From Streptomyces sp. BK208 (GTDB lineage Bacteria; Actinomycetota; Actinomycetes; Streptomycetales; Streptomycetaceae): a stretch of 64,000 nucleotides of DNA. The stretch lies in the NCBI RefSeq assembly GCF_004364245.1, contig NZ_SOAV01000016.1, positions 120,374-184,373 of the forward strand. Reading direction: 5' to 3'. A model generated the notes under the pieces. It ran no database searches. It had not been told where the DNA came from and saw only the letters and a list, made by a program, of their open reading frames with translations. This document shows, one piece after another, positions 59,246-64,000 of this stretch. The translations under genes and the position numbers were made by a program. Numbering within the stretch: position 1 is the stretch's first letter; every line of letters starts with the position of its first letter.

Positions 59246-60046
59246 ATGAACCACGACATCACCTCCACCACCCACCCGGACCTGCTGTCCACGCACAACG
59301 TGTACGGGTCCCCTTGCTGGGTGAGTCTCACCAGCCGTGACCTGGAGGCCACCGAGGAGTTCTACTCCGCCGTGCTGGGCTGGCGGTGGCGGCCCGCCCG
59401 GCTGGGCGAGCCGTTCCGCATCGCGCTGGCCGACGGGGTCCCGGTGGCCGGGATCGCCGCCGTCGCCGCCATGTGGCAGATGGCGGTGGCCTGGACACCG
59501 TACTTCGCGGTGCGCAGCGCCGACGAGGCCGCGTCGCGGGCTCAGGAGCGCGGCGGCACCACCGCGGTCGGGCCGATCTCCCTGCCGCCCGGACGGGCGG
59601 CGCTGCTCGCCGACCGCGACGGTGCGACGTTCGGGATCTGGGAGGGCGAGCTCTTCTCGGACTGGGACGCGTGGCGCACCAAGCGTCCCGCCTTCATCCG
59701 GCTGCACACCCGTGACGCCTTCGACGCGGCCATCTTCTACGGCGAGATCTTCGACTGGGCGTCCGGTCAGGGCTGCTGCGAGGTCCGGTACGAGGGGGAC
59801 GAGGTGGTCCTGCGCCAGGAGGGCCAGGTCGTGGCCCGCATCGAGTCGGGAGCCCTGGGAGCGGCCCCGGATCCCTCCCTGCGGCCGCACTGGCAGGTGC
59901 ACTTCGCGGTCGAGGACGTCGCGGCCTGCGCCCGCACCGCGGAGCGGCACGGCGGCAGCGTGCTCTCCGAGGGCGCGGACGAGGCGGTGCTGCGGGACGC
60001 CGACGGCGCGCAGTTCACGGTGACCGCGCGGCGCCTGGGCACTTGA
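59246..60046 (+). CDS. VOC-family (glyoxalase/bleomycin-resistance-like) protein
   Basis: The 266-residue protein has two VOC modules: WVSLTSRDLEATEEFYSAVLGW and FIRLHTRDAFDAAIFYGEIFDW, each with a characteristic beta-alpha-beta motif and His/Glu metal positions. VOC proteins are lyases, dioxygenases or antibiotic binders; no substrate can be chosen. ATG 59246 is used; it faces the glgX gene end to end with 10 bp between stops. Confidence 0.88.
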   Translation: MNHDITSTTHPDLLSTHNVYGSPCWVSLTSRDLEATEEFYSAVLGWRWRPARLGEPFRIALADGVPVAGIAAVAAMWQMAVAWTPYFAVRSADEAASRAQERGGTTAVGPISLPPGRAALLADRDGATFGIWEGELFSDWDAWRTKRPAFIRLHTRDAFDAAIFYGEIFDWASGQGCCEVRYEGDEVVLRQEGQVVARIESGALGAAPDPSLRPHWQVHFAVEDVAACARTAERHGGSVLSEGADEAVLRDADGAQFTVTARRLGT

Positions 60047-60056
60047 CCTCACGGGC

Positions 60057-62200
<2,144 letters not shown>

Positions 62201-62204
<4 letters not shown>

Positions 62205-62716
62205 CGGGCCTCCTCCAGAACGCCGTTGCCCGTACGCGTCCAACCGGCCACCTGGGCCACCGGCATGATCTCGCGCGGCACGTCCAACCCCTCCTGGGTG
62301 ATCGGCTCGGGCTCCCTCGCCACCAGCGGCACTCGTTCGCCGGCCCGGGCGCGGCGCGAGAACCAGATGACCTTCGCCCCGGTGTCGGTGGCGCAGCAGC
62401 CCCAGCCGTCGCTGTTGGCGGCGAGGTGCTGCAGACAGGTGCGCAGGTCCTGGTCGGGACGGAGCGCGTGGTCGTTGCCCGCCACGGCCGTGATGAGGTG
62501 CTGGCGGTTCCACCACATCTCGATCGACGTGTTCTTGTCGCTCGCGTGCTCGTGGATCGCCAGCAGCAGCATCTCGGCGCCCGAGCAGACGGGTTCGACG
62601 AGGTTCTCCAGGTTCCAGAACCGGAGGTGAGCGGCCAGGATGCGCCTGACCTGTCCGACCCGTTCCGGGCTCACTTCCACGTCGAGGTGGTAGTAGCAGG
62701 GCACTGCGGTCTTCAT
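62201..62716 (-). CDS. Degenerate RsbW-like ATPase-fold protein coupled to glgX
   Basis: The 171-residue protein has the outline of the anti-sigma/RsbW HATPase fold: AEMLLLAIHEHASDKN, then HLITAVAGNDHAL and a C-terminal GWGCCATDTGAKVIWFS, but the N-box Asn and the Gly-rich ATP lid motifs of active kinases are poorly preserved. It may bind a partner without being a kinase. It overlaps glgX by 4 bases, so it is made at the same time. A role tying carbohydrate storage to sigma or anti-sigma signals is only inferred. ATG 62716 follows GAGGAG. Confidence 0.7.
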
Positions 62717-63067
62717 CGTCGTGGCTCCTCACCGCGAAGGCTCTCGCTCCTCCCGTCCCTTGGGGGACGGGCTCCCCGATCACGAAGCGTGAGCACCGAT
62801 CGCTTCTGAGTCACTCCAGAGTGGGAGCAGTAGTCCATTCGTGCAACACGAGCGGCCGGGGGCCGGAATCCGGGTGGCGAGCGGGCGGGTGAAAGAAGTT
62901 GAAGATCCAACAAGACGGCGCGTCACCATCCGTGCACCATGTGTGAGAACTCGATCGTGCACGACGCGATCGTCCGGAACGCGCTCGTTCGGCACCCGCA
63001 CGTCCGGAATCCGCACGTCCACCACGCCCTCGTCCGTACCACCGGACCGCCCGGAAGGTGATCGGCC
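62717..63067. promoter_or_regulatory. Divergent glgX / glgE control region with 15-bp repeats
   Basis: 350 bp that should hold promoters for both operons. From 62955 to 63044 it carries six degenerate 15-bp units in phase (62955, 62970, 62985, 63000, 63015, 63030), each built on TCGTnC or ACGTCC and a GC core. The upstream part has GTTGAAGATCCAAC (near 62898), a short palindrome. No coding frame is credible. Confidence 0.55.
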
Positions 63068-63361
63068 ATGCTGCTCCCCGCGAAGAGCGAAGTCGCCCGG
63101 CAGCTGCGGCATTACCGCGCCTGGGAACGCTCGATGCTGGCGTCCCCCACGGACGTCACGGTCCGGACCACCTTCGAGGACTCCGGTTACACGCTCTGCG
63201 TGCTGATGGGGAAGCGGTGTGCCCGCGAGGCCGCGGACGCCGCCGAAAGGTATCTGCGGACCCCTCTGGTCGCCCACGCGCAGGAGCGGACGGCCCACGC
63301 GCAGGAGCGGACGGAGCGGCTCGCGCCGTCGGGTCACAAGGCCCCCTCGGGTGCGGCCTGA
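63068..63361 (+). CDS. DUF5133 domain protein
   Basis: A 97-residue protein of the Streptomyces DUF5133 family: LLPAKSEVARQLRHYRAWER, VTVRTTFEDSGYTLCVLMGKR and CAREAADAAERYL are typical. Near its C terminus HAQERT occurs twice (63272-63312 encodes a 7-residue direct repeat). It precedes glgE by 60 bp and probably shares its transcript. Function unknown. Confidence 0.8.
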   Translation: MLLPAKSEVARQLRHYRAWERSMLASPTDVTVRTTFEDSGYTLCVLMGKRCAREAADAAERYLRTPLVAHAQERTAHAQERTERLAPSGHKAPSGAA

Positions 63362-63421
63362 CCCGATCGGCCCAACCAACAGGCCGGGCCCGCGCCCGGC
63401 CCCGAGCACGGCGGAGGTGAG

Positions 63422-64000
63422 ATGCGGATGAGTGCGACCGTGGGGATCGGACGGATCCCGGTCCGGGACGTCCACCCGGTGGTGGAGAACGGCAGGCGCC
63501 CGGCGAAGGCGGTGGCGGGAGAGACGTTCGAGGTCACCGCCACCGTGTTCCGGGAGGGACACGACGCGGTGGCCGCCAACGTCGTGCTGAAGGACCCCGA
63601 GGGCCGGCCGGGTCCCTGGACGCCGATGCGGGAACTGGCCCCGGGCAGCGACCGCTGGGGCGCCGAGGTCACCCCGGACGCACCGGGCCGGTGGACCTAC
63701 CGGGTGGAGGCGTGGAGCGACCCCGTCGCCACCTGGCGCCACCACGCGCGCATCAAGGTTCCGGCCGGCATCGACACCGGCCTGGTGCTCGAGGAGGGGG
63801 CCGAGCTGTACCGGCGGGCCGCCGCGGGGGTGCCCGGGGACGCCGGGCGGGCCGCCGTGCTGGCCGCCGCGACGGCCCTGCTCGACGACACGCTGCCGGT
63901 GGCCACCCGGCTGGCGGCGGCGTTGACGCCGGAGGTGGACGCGGTGCTGGCCCGGCATCCGCTGCGGGACCTGGTCACCTCCTCCGAACCGCTGCCCCTG
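63422..64000 (+). CDS. glgE: Alpha-1,4-glucan:maltose-1-phosphate maltosyltransferase GlgE (5' part)
   Basis: The frame stays open to the window end and gives 193 residues, about 30 percent of a GlgE. It starts with the N-terminal domain pattern IGRIPVRDVHPVVENGRRPA, ETFEVTATVFREGHDAV, WRHHARIKVPAGIDTGLVLEEG, all known from Streptomyces GlgE. The catalytic GH13 domain lies outside the window. GlgE extends glucans from maltose-1-phosphate. Start ATG 63422 or 63428; GGAGG (63413-63417) favours either. The gene is truncated by the window edge, not damaged. Confidence 0.92.
   Translation, partial: MRMSATVGIGRIPVRDVHPVVENGRRPAKAVAGETFEVTATVFREGHDAVAANVVLKDPEGRPGPWTPMRELAPGSDRWGAEVTPDAPGRWTYRVEAWSDPVATWRHHARIKVPAGIDTGLVLEEGAELYRRAAAGVPGDAGRAAVLAAATALLDDTLPVATRLAAALTPEVDAVLARHPLRDLVTSSEPLPL

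Overview
The window is high-GC actinobacterial DNA. Gene structure, GTG/TTG starts, DmdR-type iron boxes, a TTA leucine codon confined to one gene, a carotenoid gene cluster and families such as DUF5133, GlgE and SpoIIE-type phosphatases all point to a Streptomyces chromosome, probably an arm-proximal accessory region. From memory the order siderophore importer - split LigD parts - hemC paralogue - sigma factor - glgX - glgE resembles part of the right arm of S. coelicolor; this was not checked by alignment.

Layout. 0-5 kb: two iron boxes, one before a PPOX-type flavoprotein gene and one before a three-gene ferri-siderophore ABC importer. 5-10.6 kb: a secreted lipase behind a large hairpin, a metabolite:H+ symporter, a drug/metabolite exporter, a TTA-containing lipoprotein gene, a putative nuclease-like protein and a small Cys-motif protein. 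10.6-17.5 kb: a damaged carotenoid locus (crtB, crtY, crtT and only the 3' end of crtI), followed by a three-gene SRPBCC - FAD oxidoreductase - SDR operon. 17.9-23.3 kb: an alpha-lytic-type protease, a DUF4118-like membrane protein, a CPA2 antiporter and about 1.2 kb of gene-poor, repeat-bearing DNA.

23.4-32.2 kb: a GAF-PP2C phosphatase; a nucleotidyltransferase - BON - metallophosphoesterase operon; a GNAT acetyltransferase with a perfect CebR-like box at its start; a molybdopterin-oxidoreductase remnant; DoxX, hemerythrin, an epimerase homologue without its catalytic Tyr/Lys pair and an MFS exporter. 32.3-46 kb: a permease apparently starting at CTG, a fructosamine-kinase-like gene, a TetR - SDR - Zn-alcohol-dehydrogenase unit behind three tandem 17-bp operators, a PucR regulator, a YciO/Sua5 protein, hydrolases, a TauD dioxygenase with 12-residue repeats, and an aldo/keto reductase.

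45-57 kb: a stand-alone LigD 3'-phosphoesterase and, 8 kb on, a stand-alone LigD-type ligase; between them a PAS/GAF/SpoIIE/HATPase sensor phosphatase, peroxiredoxin with DoxX, and two regulator/exporter pairs. 55-64 kb: a secreted necrosis-inducing (NLP) protein, a hemC paralogue, a SigB-type sigma factor convergent with an ANTAR protein, then glycogen/maltosyl metabolism: glgX, translationally coupled to an RsbW-like protein, diverging from a DUF5133 gene and the 5' end of glgE. Common themes are iron and redox handling, stress regulation and secretion. No RNA genes, insertion sequences or CRISPR arrays were found.
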